Positions 31,446 through 41,373 of a stretch of DNA of 64,000 bases are shown here, one piece after another. Source of the stretch: an uncultured Lachnospiraceae bacterium (GTDB taxonomy: Bacteria > Bacillota > Clostridia > Lachnospirales > Lachnospiraceae); assembly GCA_947593735.1 (NCBI GenBank), contig CANQDT010000006.1, forward strand, positions 1 through 64,000, in the 5' to 3' direction. A program made the translations under genes and the position numbers. Position 1 is the first letter of the stretch. Every line of letters starts with the position of its first letter. Below the pieces are notes generated by a model, which ran no database searches, had not been told where the DNA came from, and saw only the letters and a program-made list of their open reading frames with translations.

Positions 31446-32303
31446 ATGAATATCACAGGAACAACCAGGCTGACCGGACTGCTCGGTCGGCCCGTCTCAC
31501 ACAGCAAATCGCCCGCCATGCACAACTGCGCGTTCCAGGCGCTCGGTCTGGATTATGTATATCTGTGCTTCGACGTGGGCACCGAAGAAATGCCCGCCGT
31601 CGTCGAGGGACTGAAACTCGCCGGCGTCCGCGGGTTCAACTGCACGATGCCGTGCAAGCACATTATGGCGGAGCTGGCGGACGAATTATCCCCCGCCGCG
31701 TCCATCATCGGAGCCGTCAACACGGTCGTCAATGAAGACGGCAGGCTCATCGGGCACAACACCGACGGAACCGGCTTCGTGCTGGCGGCAAAAAACGCCG
31801 GGCACGACATGACCGGCAAGACGGTCACACTTCTCGGAGCCGGCGGCGCCGCGACGGCGATCGCCGTACAAGCCGCGATCGACGGCGTGACCGACCTGCA
31901 TATTTTCAGTATCCGGGATTCGTTCTATGCGAACATGGAACAGACCGTACAGAAGCTGAACCAACAGACAAAGTGCCATGTAACGCTCCACGATTTTGAC
32001 CGGGAGTCCGTGCTGAGGAACGCGATCGCGGACAGCGCCATTCTGATCAACGGAACTTCGGTTGGCATGGAGCCGAATCCGGACGCTTCCATCATCACGG
32101 ATCCGACGATGTTCCATGACGGGCTGGCGGTAGCCGACGTTATCTACAGCCCGGCAGAGACAAAGCTGCTCCGGCTCGCGAGAGAAGCCGGCTGCGCGAC
32201 GTTCAACGGCGAATATATGCTTCTCTATCAGGGAGTGGAAGCGTTCCGCCTGTTTACCGGACACGATATGCCGGTCGAGCTTGTGAAAAAAACCTGTTTC
32301 TGA
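31446..32303 (+). CDS. aroE: Shikimate dehydrogenase
   Basis: 285 residues from the ATG at 31446. Reduces 3-dehydroshikimate to shikimate with NADPH. Substrate motif GRPVSHSKSPAMHN near residue 15, catalytic Lys in FNCTMPCKHIMAE, IGHNTDGTGFVLA, the dinucleotide motif LLGAGGAATAIAVQAA, and C-terminal FNGEYMLLYQGVEAFRLFTG. An open frame extends upstream to 30666 through the divergent gene but is antisense and not part of this protein. Ends before a strong terminator. Confidence 0.95.
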   Translation: MNITGTTRLTGLLGRPVSHSKSPAMHNCAFQALGLDYVYLCFDVGTEEMPAVVEGLKLAGVRGFNCTMPCKHIMAELADELSPAASIIGAVNTVVNEDGRLIGHNTDGTGFVLAAKNAGHDMTGKTVTLLGAGGAATAIAVQAAIDGVTDLHIFSIRDSFYANMEQTVQKLNQQTKCHVTLHDFDRESVLRNAIADSAILINGTSVGMEPNPDASIITDPTMFHDGLAVADVIYSPAETKLLRLAREAGCATFNGEYMLLYQGVEAFRLFTGHDMPVELVKKTCF

Positions 32304-32405
32304 GAAACGCGCGCCTTATGGCGGGCAATCGCCGAGCGCGGCAGGAGATCTGCCAACGCTCCAGACGGCGCCGGAAACGTGCGCCGCCGGGAGCACGGCG
32401 AACTG

Positions 32406-32455
32406 AAAAGGGGTTCATCCGGATGCTGATCCGGATGAACCCCTTCTTGTCATTT
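32406..32455. terminator. Strong hairpin after aroE
   Basis: Perfect 15-base stem GGGGTTCATCCGGAT / ATCCGGATGAACCCC with a 4-base loop, preceded by AAAA and followed by ttcttgtcattt. It can serve plus-strand aroE and the convergent minus-strand scaffold gene. Confidence 0.85.
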
Positions 32456-32486
32456 CTTTATAAGAACGAATCTTACTGATCGTTTC

Positions 32487-35400
32487 TTATTTTTTTGTTA
32501 CGGTCACTTTCACGCGATATTCCTGAACCGTCCCGTTCAAGGTAACCTTCGCGATTACGCTTGTCGTACCGGCTTTCTTACCTGTGATCTTGCCCTTGCT
32601 CGATACCTTGGCAATCTTGCTGTTCTTCACAGAGTATTCCACTTTCGCGCCTTCCTCAAGCAATACCTTGAAAGTCGATGTTTCTTTTACTTTCATGTTC
32701 TTCGTGAGGATCGTCACCGGCGTTCCGTCGGACGCGATCTTGACATCACCCAGATCACGCACGGTCGTAGGAACCTTATCTTTATCCTTAACCGTCAGAC
32801 GGATCGTCGTCTTCGTGGTCACGCCGTCTTTCGTTACATAGATCGAAATGTTTGTCTTTCCGGCTTTCAGAGCGACAACCTGTCCATTCGCGGAAACAGT
32901 CGCAACGTCCGGCTGGCTGGATACAAACTGTACCGTTACGCCTTCCTCTGCCGGTGCGCTGATCGCACCCTTCTGTCCGGTGGCAATATTCCGATATACT
33001 CTCGCTGACGCGTCCGCTTCCGGAACGTACGGCTTGTCGTCGCCCGGTTTGTTATCGTCCGGCTTATCGTCGCCCGGCGTGGTGGATGAAGTTCCGCCGC
33101 CACCAGGGATATACGGACGTTCAGACTGGCTGAAACCGTTAATGGAAGCCAATCCATCAGCAAGCGCGTCCGCTACGCCAGGAAGATCCTGCGCGGCGTC
33201 GATCGCGTCTTTCGCGCTCTTTACAAGCGCATCCAGCCGCTCACGGTCTGTCTCTGTAAGACTGCTGCTGTTCCACTTCGCTCTCGCCTCGTCGATCTGT
33301 GCTTTCGCGTTTGTTTTCGCGTCCTCAAGCGATACTTCCGGAACAGCGTCCTGCATTGCCTGGAGACCCTTGTTGTATTCTACGTCAACTCCATCTTTCG
33401 TCGTCTGCTGGTCGATCGCGTTCTTCGCGTCCGTTACCGCCTGATCCAGCGCCTGGATCTGCTCCGGCGACAATGTGGAATCGTCATACAGCTTACGCGC
33501 GCTGTCCAGAGCGTCTTTCTTGCTCTGTTTATAATCCGCAAGCTCTTTCTTCAGTTCATCAATCTTGCTCTTTAAGGAATCAAGAAGCGCTTTTTCATCT
33601 GATACAAGACCCTGTGCTTCCGAAGACAGATCTTCATATCCTGCCAGCGCAGCGTCAACCGCAGCTTCGTCCGTGATCGCTACGTCTCCGACCGTCTTGC
33701 CGAGGATATCCGCGTTCTGCTGTTTCCATGCATCCGCTTCCGCTTTCACTTCCGCGCCTGCTTTCAGCTCATTGATCTTTGCCTTCAGCGAATCAAGCAA
33801 TGCCTTCTCATCTGTTACAAGACCCTGCGCTTCCGGAGACAACTGCCCATATCCTGCCAGCGCGGCGTCAACCGCAGCTTCGTCTGTGATCGCTACGTCT
33901 TCGACCGTCTTGCCGAGGATATCCGCGTTCTGCTGTTTCCATGCATCCGCTTCCGCCTGCACTTCCGCGCCTGCTTTCAGCTCTTCGATCTTCGCTTTCA
34001 ACGAATCAAGCAATGCTTTCTCTTCTGTTACAAGACCCTGTGCTTCCGGAGACAACTGCTCATATCCTGCCAGCGCGGCGTCAACCGCAGTCTCATCTTC
34101 GATCGTTACGTTCTCGACCGTCTTTCCGAGGATATCCGCGTTCTGCTGTTTCCATGCATCCGCTTCCGCTTTCACTTCCGCGCCTGCTTTCAGCTCGTTG
34201 ATCTTTGCCTTCAGCGAATCAAGCAATGCTTTCTCTTCTGTTACAAGACCCTGGGCTCCAGGAGTCAGTTCATCATATCCCGCGAGCGCGGAATCAACTG
34301 CCGCTTCATCTGTGACCGCTACATTATCCACCGTCTTGCCAAGGATGTCCGCGTTCTCCGCTTTCCATGCGTCCGCCGCTTCCTGATCCGGATTGACGAC
34401 GACGCCCTGCGTTACCGTAACGGATCCTGCTTTTTCAACACCATCCTCCACAACAACCGGGTGTGCCTGCGCGTCGATCAATTTTGTAATATGGATCCCG
34501 ACTTCGGACTTGCCAAGCTGGGCATCCGGTTTTACTGTAAATGCCGCGCTGAATACGGTTCCATCCCCGAACAACATATCGTCGGTGCTGACTGTCATTA
34601 CGCCGATCTTACCGCTTTCTTCCACGTTCGCGTCAAACGCCGAGCCATTGACCAGCTCGCCCGCTACCACGTCGCTTTCCTGGATCGTCAGGACGGAAGC
34701 GTCATATGTCACGTCGATATCGGCTCCTTTGACTCCCTGAACCGTGCATCCGCTCATCGTGAACGTAACGGTCGCTTTCTCGCCCTGCGCCGCAGTCTCA
34801 TTGCTGCCTTCCAGAGTATAAGGAGCGACCTTCTTCGCTTTCACGGTCACGGAACCAGGCGTGATCTCGCCTGTCGCGACGATCGGAGCCGTTGACTGAT
34901 CGATCAGTTTGACTACCTGGATCGAAACGTCGGATTTTCCGATCTCCGCATCATCTTTTACTGTAAAGGCAGCGGACAGAACTTTTCCGTCGCCGGACAG
35001 GATATCGTCCGTGCTGACCGTCATCACGCCGACCTTACCGCTTTCTTCCACACTGATATCGGATGTGCCGTTCGAGAGCAGTTCGCCTACCGTTACTTCA
35101 TTTTCCTCTACAGTCAGGACAGAAGCGTCATAACCAACTTCCAGGACAGCGCCTTTGACTCCCTGAAGCGTATTCTCGCTCATCGTGAAATCTACGGTCG
35201 CTTTTTCGCCCTGCTCTGCTTCCACGTCGCTTCCGCTCAGCTTATAGGAAGCAGCAGCCGTCTTTGCTTCAACGGTAACAGAACCGGCTACGCACTGACC
35301 TGCCGCCTCGATCGGCTTCGCTCCTTCGCCGAGAAGCTCCGTTACGCTGATCCCGACGTCGCTCTTCCCGAGCGCAGCATCGTCTTTTACTGTAAAGTTA

Positions 35401-36200
35401 AGCGACATAACCTTCCCGTTTCCGGAGAACAGCGTTCCCGCTTCCACGCTCATCACGCCGATCGAGCCGTTCTCTTCCACATGAACGTCTGTCATATCGC
35501 CTGATACCAGTTCGCCTTTTTCTACGTCCTGCTCCGTCACTGTCAACACGCTGGCGTCATATGTAACGTTCATCGCGACGCCCCATACGCCCTCAAGCGT
35601 ATTATCGCTCATCGTGAAGTCTACCGTCGCTTTTTCACCCTGTTTCGCGGTGACATTGCTGCCGGTCAGAACATACGTATATTCTGTGCCCTGGCTTACC
35701 ACATCGAATGTTGCCGGAACGCCGGTCACTGTGATCTTTCCGTTATCCGGATCAAGCACATCGACGACCTCAACCTCGATCTGCACGCCGGAACCGGTAT
35801 ATGACGCCGGAAGCGTATCTTTCAGATGGAACAGTGTTCCGTCTCCCGTGATCGCCGTCTCGACATCCACATACGCCACGCCGACCTGTCCGGCATCCTG
35901 CTTGTTCACATCCTGAATCCCTCTGTCCTGATAAAGCAGGTCGCCCTCATCAGCAACTACATCAAGATTCGGAAACGCATCCGTGCTGTATTTGATCCTA
36001 ACCTGCAACCCGGCAATCGTATTGGTATTCCCCTCCAAAACGACCGGTATGGATACCGCCTGACCCTGCGTATATTCAGACTGTGCATCCACTTTAATGC
36101 TGGTTCCCGCCGCCCGGACTGCACCGAAAGACATACCGCCCAGCACCATCGCAAAGGATAAGACAAACGCAAGTATACGCTTCATGATTTTCTGATTCAT
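32487..36200 (-). CDS. Secreted multi-cohesin scaffold-like protein with helical repeats and Big2 domains
   Basis: 1237 residues from the ATG at 36200 (GAGGTGAG 6 bases upstream). Signal peptide at about 1-30. Four cohesin-like modules: one variant (about 31-175), then three similar ones (about 176-315, 316-455, 456-600), each with AKQGEKATVDFTMS-like and VTYDASVLTV strands and an FTVKDDAALGKSDVGI-like end. Then four helical repeats of 71 residues (NADILGKTVENV; EAQGLVTEEKALLDSLK), a coiled-coil part, a Pro/Asp-rich linker, and two Big2-type domains at the C-terminus (YSVKNSKIAKVSSKGKITG). No sortase motif or surface anchor seen. First gene of its group to be considered as a scaffold for the dockerin proteins. 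Confidence 0.8.
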   Translation of the reverse strand: MNQKIMKRILAFVLSFAMVLGGMSFGAVRAAGTSIKVDAQSEYTQGQAVSIPVVLEGNTNTIAGLQVRIKYSTDAFPNLDVVADEGDLLYQDRGIQDVNKQDAGQVGVAYVDVETAITGDGTLFHLKDTLPASYTGSGVQIEVEVVDVLDPDNGKITVTGVPATFDVVSQGTEYTYVLTGSNVTAKQGEKATVDFTMSDNTLEGVWGVAMNVTYDASVLTVTEQDVEKGELVSGDMTDVHVEENGSIGVMSVEAGTLFSGNGKVMSLNFTVKDDAALGKSDVGISVTELLGEGAKPIEAAGQCVAGSVTVEAKTAAASYKLSGSDVEAEQGEKATVDFTMSENTLQGVKGAVLEVGYDASVLTVEENEVTVGELLSNGTSDISVEESGKVGVMTVSTDDILSGDGKVLSAAFTVKDDAEIGKSDVSIQVVKLIDQSTAPIVATGEITPGSVTVKAKKVAPYTLEGSNETAAQGEKATVTFTMSGCTVQGVKGADIDVTYDASVLTIQESDVVAGELVNGSAFDANVEESGKIGVMTVSTDDMLFGDGTVFSAAFTVKPDAQLGKSEVGIHITKLIDAQAHPVVVEDGVEKAGSVTVTQGVVVNPDQEAADAWKAENADILGKTVDNVAVTDEAAVDSALAGYDELTPGAQGLVTEEKALLDSLKAKINELKAGAEVKAEADAWKQQNADILGKTVENVTIEDETAVDAALAGYEQLSPEAQGLVTEEKALLDSLKAKIEELKAGAEVQAEADAWKQQNADILGKTVEDVAITDEAAVDAALAGYGQLSPEAQGLVTDEKALLDSLKAKINELKAGAEVKAEADAWKQQNADILGKTVGDVAITDEAAVDAALAGYEDLSSEAQGLVSDEKALLDSLKSKIDELKKELADYKQSKKDALDSARKLYDDSTLSPEQIQALDQAVTDAKNAIDQQTTKDGVDVEYNKGLQAMQDAVPEVSLEDAKTNAKAQIDEARAKWNSSSLTETDRERLDALVKSAKDAIDAAQDLPGVADALADGLASINGFSQSERPYIPGGGGTSSTTPGDDKPDDNKPGDDKPYVPEADASARVYRNIATGQKGAISAPAEEGVTVQFVSSQPDVATVSANGQVVALKAGKTNISIYVTKDGVTTKTTIRLTVKDKDKVPTTVRDLGDVKIASDGTPVTILTKNMKVKETSTFKVLLEEGAKVEYSVKNSKIAKVSSKGKITGKKAGTTSVIAKVTLNGTVQEYRVKVTVTKK
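33540..34395. repeat. Four 213-bp repeats in the scaffold gene
   Basis: The gaggatatccgcgttctgct core recurs at 33702, 33915 and 34128, exactly 213 bases (71 codons) apart, with a fourth diverged unit near 34343. The copies are more alike in DNA than the cohesin modules, indicating recent tandem duplication. Confidence 0.9.
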
Positions 36201-36223
36201 AATTCTCACCTCGTTTTGTCTCC

Positions 36224-37117
36224 TTATTTCACTACTCTGACTTTTACCTTGGCGGAAACCCCGCCCGCTTTGGCAGTTACGACAACGACGCCCGGTTTCT
36301 TTGCCCGGAACTTGCCTGTCTTTTTATCGATCGTCGCGATCTTTTTATTGGAGACAAGCCATTTGATTGCCGCTTTCTTACCAACTGTTTTTGCCTTAAA
36401 CTGATAGGTCTTGTGAACCTTGATCTTTTTCTTTTGCTTTGTAAATTTGATCTTCTTTACTTTTTGTACGGAGCTGCTTTCAGGCGTACTGCTTCCCGGC
36501 GCGGTGTCCGATTCCTGTACGTCCGTACTGTCGTCTTTGTCTCCTGCCGGAGTTGTCGCCGCTCCGCCCGGACCTCCCGAAGAAGGCGCGCCGCCAGAGA
36601 CGCCGCCCGAACCACCCGTCGACGTCTGCTGAATCGTTACCGTCCCGACCGTACTTTGAATCTGATAATTTTCCGTCTCGGAATCCTCCGCGCACATCGT
36701 ATCATATAATGTAAACGCGGCGGTTCCGGAAGCGTTTTCATTGATCCGGAACGTAATATTCATCCAGTTCCCGCCTGTGGTATAGGGCTCCATTGCCGCC
36801 CATCCCCAGTTCACATTTCCGGGTGTGTCCGTATTGGTCAGGCGAAGGCCTGTCGGCGTCTGATTGGTATACTCTGTAGATACCAATGTCAGTTTCTCAA
36901 CATCGTACCGCAATTTGAACTGCGCGTTGCGCACCGGCATCTCTTCCGAAACGCCGAAACTCACCGATACGACTACTGTATCTCCCGGTTTTCCGCTCGC
37001 GCTGCTCACGGTAACCGGAACCGTTCCCACTGCCTTCGCCGTCAATGTAGCGCCCGGCGCTGTCAGCGACAGCGCCAGGGCTAACATGAGCAGGCAGCTA
37101 ATCAGTTTTCTGCTCAT
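36224..37117 (-). CDS. Secreted protein with one cohesin-like module and an Ig-like C-terminus
   Basis: 297 residues; AAGGGAGGAA 8 bases upstream of the ATG. Signal peptide at about 1-30. Residues about 31-165 form a cohesin-like beta domain (VTVSSASGKPGDTVVVSVSF; KLRYDVEKLTLVSTEY; MNITFRINENASGTAAFTLY). A Gly/Ser/Pro-rich linker (about 170-220) is followed by a Lys-rich Big-like domain. It is 23 bases after the 37141-40944 gene and 23 bases before the scaffold gene, so co-transcribed. Confidence 0.8.
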   Translation of the reverse strand: MSRKLISCLLMLALALSLTAPGATLTAKAVGTVPVTVSSASGKPGDTVVVSVSFGVSEEMPVRNAQFKLRYDVEKLTLVSTEYTNQTPTGLRLTNTDTPGNVNWGWAAMEPYTTGGNWMNITFRINENASGTAAFTLYDTMCAEDSETENYQIQSTVGTVTIQQTSTGGSGGVSGGAPSSGGPGGAATTPAGDKDDSTDVQESDTAPGSSTPESSSVQKVKKIKFTKQKKKIKVHKTYQFKAKTVGKKAAIKWLVSNKKIATIDKKTGKFRAKKPGVVVVTAKAGGVSAKVKVRVVK

Positions 37118-37140
37118 GGGTAATTCCTCCCTTATGCTTT

Positions 37141-40100
37141 TTATTCAGCAAGCTCAGGGACGTTCTTGCCATTTGCTTTCTTGAGGATCAGTAATACGTC
37201 GTCTACTGTCACGCTGCCATTCGCATTGACATCCGCAGCAAGGAACTGCTGTGAATTCTTATCTGCTGCCGTCTGTACGGACAACTGCAATGCCAGCAGG
37301 GCGTCCTCGATCGTGATCGAACCGTCGTCGTTCACATCACCTAATTTGTACTCAGGAAGTGCCGGATGTTCTTCCGCGTACTTCGCGGCTACCGCCGCGT
37401 CAAACGCCTGTTTGAACGTCGCTTCCGTATCGTACGGTTTGCCTGCGGCAAGCTGCGTCAGAACCGCAGTCTGTCCAGCCGCCGACAATGCATTGAATCC
37501 GTTCGCCGCCGCAAGGTCAATGCCGAGCGCCGCCGCGTTCTGCGCGTCTTCGATCACCGCTTTCAGCGCGTCCGCATCCGCCGCCTCGTTTACTTTCTCA
37601 AGAGCCGTCTTCTCCGGAACAGGCGTGTTCGCCGTTACCGCCGCGTCAAACGCCGTCTTCAATGTATCTGCCGAATAACCTTCTTCCGGTTTCTGCGCGA
37701 ATACCGTATCCATAACCGCGGATTTCTTTCCATCATCCAGCGCATTATACGCAGCAAGGTCTAAGCCAAGTTCCGCCGCGTTCTCTTCGATCACGGTCTT
37801 CAACGCAGCCGCGTCGGTCGCTTCATTGACTTTCTCAATCGCGGTCTTCTCTACAGCAGGTGTGCCGAAGGTAATGGAACCAGGAGTATATTCTCCGCAG
37901 CCTTTCATCGCATCCCTATCGACATTATGACCGCCCATTTCGTTCTCTTCAATCAGCGCTCTCTGAACTGTAAATCCCTTTCCTGTAATATCATATTTGG
38001 TATTATCAGTCGGAGTCTTGGCTTTAAAGTAGAGATACACCAATATTCCATCTTTGTCTGAAGCCATTGTACATCCATCGCCTGCCATAACGAGTTTCAT
38101 ATACGGATCGCCATCATTGGTTACCCTATTAAATGTAGGCACAAGATTGAGTTTCTTTCCTAATGTACCTCTTGGACAATCAGCGTCTACCATTTCAATA
38201 GCGCTCTCATCATAATATAACGCGAGAGTGTAACTTCCTACACAATGCTTATCACTTATAACATCTTTAAAGGTTAAAGGAATCTCGATCTCCTGTGCAT
38301 TTGTTTCAACACCGGTTGCTGATCCAATTTCTACATAATAATATATCTCAGCTTCGTAATCAAACGATTCCTTTAACGATTCTTTTGTATAACCGCTTCC
38401 TGGTTTCTTTGTAAACAAACGTTTTACAATTTCAAGCTGCTCATATTCAGTCAACGTGTTGTAACCAGCCAGGTCAAGTCCTAACTCAGCGGCGTTCTCT
38501 TCAATAATCGTCTGCAAAGCCTCGGCACTTCCTGCATTATTAACGGAAGCAACCTTATCATCCACCGGAGGAACCTCGCCGCCTTCATACTCGATCGTCA
38601 GCTGAGGAACCAAGTCCGCCTTTGTCTTGCCGGCTGCATCCAGAACCAGCTGCGCGCCCGCATTTTCTCCTGCGGCGATTTCTTTGGTAAAGAGCATCTT
38701 CTGCGCTTTTGCCTCGGAAGAAAGCAGGAAGTTCACTTCCGTTGCCGCCGGATCCGCAGCCTGTACGAGCGAGGTAACGTCAACCTCAGACGTCCATTCA
38801 TCCAATGTCGTCGCGGTTACTTTACTTGGATTATCGTTCTTTGTGTAATCGCTCATGCAGTCGATATTGCCTCTGTGGAATACAGCTGTAACGCCGTCTG
38901 TCGCAAGCGACGCGTCAATGCTTTCTTTCAGGAACTCATAGCTGTTCTTTGCTCCTTCCACGCCATCGTTTGCCGCAAGCTCTACGACGTTGGTTTCATT
39001 CCATTCGCCGTCGAACTTCGTGATCTTGATGTTCGTATCTTTTCCAGCTTTATCCCTCTCCGCGACAAACCGAAGCGTAGCGCTTTTGACTGTCTTGTTC
39101 GCATCTTTCGGGAATTTCAGCAATCCGACAAAATCTGCCGACGCATTGGAAGCAAATTCCATTGTCGCATTTTTCGGATGCGTATACTGCCATGCGCTTG
39201 TCAGGTTCGTATCCTGCGTCTTATCAGCCGCCGCTACCTGCTCGGAAGTCAGGTACGACTGGAGCTTGCTGATCGCGTCATTCTTGTACGTGTCAACCGT
39301 TTCTTTCAGCAGCGTTTCCGGCGCGTTGATCTGGATCGTCGCGTACTTGATCACCGCGTCGATCGAGTTCTGCGCAAACGCGTCATACTGATCTTTGGTT
39401 ACCGCCGCATTGATCGCCGCGATCGCCTGCTCTTTATACTGCGGCAGGTCTTCGTCCGCCGTGATCTTTTCAATCCCGTCGATCGCCGCTTTTGCTTTCT
39501 CTAATTCCTGCTGAACCGCCTGCTCGTCGGTTGCTGCTTCAATGGCGGTTTTGCCCTTCTCGCGTTCGTCAAGGACTTTCTGCCAGTTCTCAGGAGTATA
39601 GCTGCCCTGCGTCGCGCCTTCCGGCAAATAAGAATCCAATTCTGCTTCTGCCGCCGCTTTTACAACTGACAGTTCTGTTTCTACCCAAACTTCCAGTTCT
39701 GTCGCATGAGTTCCTGGATTCGACCAGTTATAAACAATGATAAACCGGTACTCGCCGGACGTATCGGTTCCGGAAGTAAGTTTGATCGGTCCCACTGTCT
39801 TATCGGTCATATTATTTTCATTATCCGGGGTAGCCGTCTGCGAGATAATTGCAACGCCATTCTTGACATCTTTATTCATACGCAAGACGTCGTCTCTCGT
39901 ACCGGTTGACCCAGTCGTCAATGACACGTCGTTTGACACTGCAACCGACGTACCATTTTCATCTCCTACAGCCTGGAGTCTGATCTTACTTAACGCGTAT
40001 GCTTTTTTCAAATCGATAACCTGCAGTGCCTGATTTGCCAGATTGATCCCTGTTTCCGTATCGCCGTCATAAAGCATTGCGGCTTTATTATCCACAGGAC

Positions 40101-40944
40101 CATTTCCTTTCCATGCATAGGAATCTGCTGTAGACAGATCTACTTTTCCATCCTCGGCAACTGTAACGCCCTCTTGCGGTGACGGGGGCTGTACTTCCTT
40201 TGTCTCTCCATATGTAACCGTCACAACCGGTTTCAGATCCTCAGCCGTTTTGCCTGCCGCGGTCAGAACCTGCTCAATACTTGCCCATCTTGTGTCATTA
40301 TTGTAGGTTTCCTTGCTGGCATCCTTTGTGAACAACTGACATCCCTCGCCGCTATCCCGCGTCGAATACAGCAGGAAACTCACAACGCCGCTGTCGTTAT
40401 TCTTCATGTCTTCTGTCAGCTGTAATTCCAAAGTTCCCTGATGTTTTGATAATGTTTCCACATCATAAGCATCGCCATACTCAAACAACTTATTTCCGCC
40501 ATGTCCGATCGCCAGCTCCCCGATCGGATCCGTCGCGATTGCTTCCGTGACCTGGCTTTCTACGTCTGCATACTGCGTGGAAGCCTCTGTCCAATCATTT
40601 CCAAATGCATATGCCTTGATCGTGTCGTTGACCTTCGACTCACTTGTAAATAAAATACTGATGCTCTCCACCTTTTTCGTCGTATCAAGCCCTGCGATCT
40701 TGTACAATCCCGCAAACACTGCATCACTTGAAGCCTGCAGCCTGTATTCGATTTTGGCGCTGTTCGCAGTCTGAGCAGTATTATTTTTCCTTATCTGCTT
40801 GTCCTCCGAAAAGGTTGTTACAACTACATTTTCGTCTGCTTTGACCGGTATCATGCCGGAACTTGACAGAATCAATGCCGCAGATAAAATACCTGCCAGC
40901 ATCCGCTTACCAGTTTTTCTGGTAATCGCTGTTTTTAAACTCAT
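37141..40944 (-). CDS. Large secreted protein with DNRLRE-like, cohesin-like and dockerin domains
   Basis: 1267 residues from the ATG at 40944 (AAGGAGGGAAAGAAG upstream). Signal peptide about 1-35. Order of parts: DNRLRE/CBM96-like domain (about 40-240), a discoidin/F5-8-like region (about 265-415), FIVAR-type helical linkers, a second DNRLRE-like domain (about 570-810), a cohesin-like domain with LALYYDESAIEMVDADCPRG (about 880-1035), more helical repeats, and a C-terminal dockerin: loop 1 DVNDDGSITIEDALLALQLS, loop 2 DVNANGSVTVDDVLLILKKA, both with intact calcium positions. No catalytic domain recognised. It starts the cluster of at least three genes down to 32487. Confidence 0.8.
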   Translation of the reverse strand: MSLKTAITRKTGKRMLAGILSAALILSSSGMIPVKADENVVVTTFSEDKQIRKNNTAQTANSAKIEYRLQASSDAVFAGLYKIAGLDTTKKVESISILFTSESKVNDTIKAYAFGNDWTEASTQYADVESQVTEAIATDPIGELAIGHGGNKLFEYGDAYDVETLSKHQGTLELQLTEDMKNNDSGVVSFLLYSTRDSGEGCQLFTKDASKETYNNDTRWASIEQVLTAAGKTAEDLKPVVTVTYGETKEVQPPSPQEGVTVAEDGKVDLSTADSYAWKGNGPVDNKAAMLYDGDTETGINLANQALQVIDLKKAYALSKIRLQAVGDENGTSVAVSNDVSLTTGSTGTRDDVLRMNKDVKNGVAIISQTATPDNENNMTDKTVGPIKLTSGTDTSGEYRFIIVYNWSNPGTHATELEVWVETELSVVKAAAEAELDSYLPEGATQGSYTPENWQKVLDEREKGKTAIEAATDEQAVQQELEKAKAAIDGIEKITADEDLPQYKEQAIAAINAAVTKDQYDAFAQNSIDAVIKYATIQINAPETLLKETVDTYKNDAISKLQSYLTSEQVAAADKTQDTNLTSAWQYTHPKNATMEFASNASADFVGLLKFPKDANKTVKSATLRFVAERDKAGKDTNIKITKFDGEWNETNVVELAANDGVEGAKNSYEFLKESIDASLATDGVTAVFHRGNIDCMSDYTKNDNPSKVTATTLDEWTSEVDVTSLVQAADPAATEVNFLLSSEAKAQKMLFTKEIAAGENAGAQLVLDAAGKTKADLVPQLTIEYEGGEVPPVDDKVASVNNAGSAEALQTIIEENAAELGLDLAGYNTLTEYEQLEIVKRLFTKKPGSGYTKESLKESFDYEAEIYYYVEIGSATGVETNAQEIEIPLTFKDVISDKHCVGSYTLALYYDESAIEMVDADCPRGTLGKKLNLVPTFNRVTNDGDPYMKLVMAGDGCTMASDKDGILVYLYFKAKTPTDNTKYDITGKGFTVQRALIEENEMGGHNVDRDAMKGCGEYTPGSITFGTPAVEKTAIEKVNEATDAAALKTVIEENAAELGLDLAAYNALDDGKKSAVMDTVFAQKPEEGYSADTLKTAFDAAVTANTPVPEKTALEKVNEAADADALKAVIEDAQNAAALGIDLAAANGFNALSAAGQTAVLTQLAAGKPYDTEATFKQAFDAAVAAKYAEEHPALPEYKLGDVNDDGSITIEDALLALQLSVQTAADKNSQQFLAADVNANGSVTVDDVLLILKKANGKNVPELAE

Positions 40945-41029
40945 TCTTCTTTCCCTCCTTATTTTTTTCTGTACAGAGTTTATCACATGATTATAATTCT
41001 TTGCTTATGTTCCTGCTCACCTCCTGCTC

Positions 41030-41085
41030 TCCTATTGTACAATCCAGTACGCTGAGGCTTTGTTCCCCCTCTCATGCCTTGTACA
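41030..41085 (-). promoter_or_regulatory. Possible structured 5' leader
   Basis: On the minus strand, TGTACAAGGC and GCC..TTGTACA can pair as an outer 7-base stem with an inner GGC/GCC, enclosing an unpaired G-rich loop (gaggggg). The pattern has some resemblance to riboswitch-type folds, but the c-di-GMP-I core (GNRA loop in the first helix and its receptor) is not present. The rest of the 430-base gap holds a promoter, the terminator of the neighbouring gene, and nothing else I can name. Confidence 0.25.
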
Positions 41086-41101
41086 TAGATATACTGACTA
41101 T

Positions 41102-41130
41102 ATTATACGGGAAAATTACAAATTGTTCAA
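41102..41130 (-). promoter_or_regulatory. Sigma-A-type promoter of the 37141-40944 gene
   Basis: On the minus strand: -35 TTGAAC, 17-base spacer, -10 TATAAT, about 155 bases before the ATG. The leader between holds a possible structured element (next entry). Confidence 0.7.
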
Positions 41131-41305
41131 TAGGAAGTATTGATTTTTTATATCTTTTGTGCATTTTCTCCATTGAAAACAAGAAATTTCCCTCTCAAAT
41201 TGTTACCCGCGCCCCTTTCGCCGGTTTGTGAAAAAAAGCGGCGCGCAACGATCTGCCTGCCGCCCGGTTCGGAAACAAAATATGGAAATCCTCCATATAA
41301 CAACA

Positions 41306-41341
41306 GGGCTGACGCCTTACTCTGCTTGTAAGCGTCAGCCC
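41306..41341 (-). terminator. Terminator after the 41374 gene
   Basis: Stem GGGCTGACGCTTAC / GTAAGGCGTCAGCCC on the minus strand, followed by TGTTGTTAT. It lies about 33 bases after the stop. Confidence 0.75.
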
Positions 41342-41373
41342 CCGGTATTTTCAATAACAATGTTGTTTATATA

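Noticed and set aside
41030..41085. c-di-GMP riboswitch
   Set aside because: GGC and AAAGCC parts are present, but the first helix with its GNRA loop and receptor is too short to fit the class.
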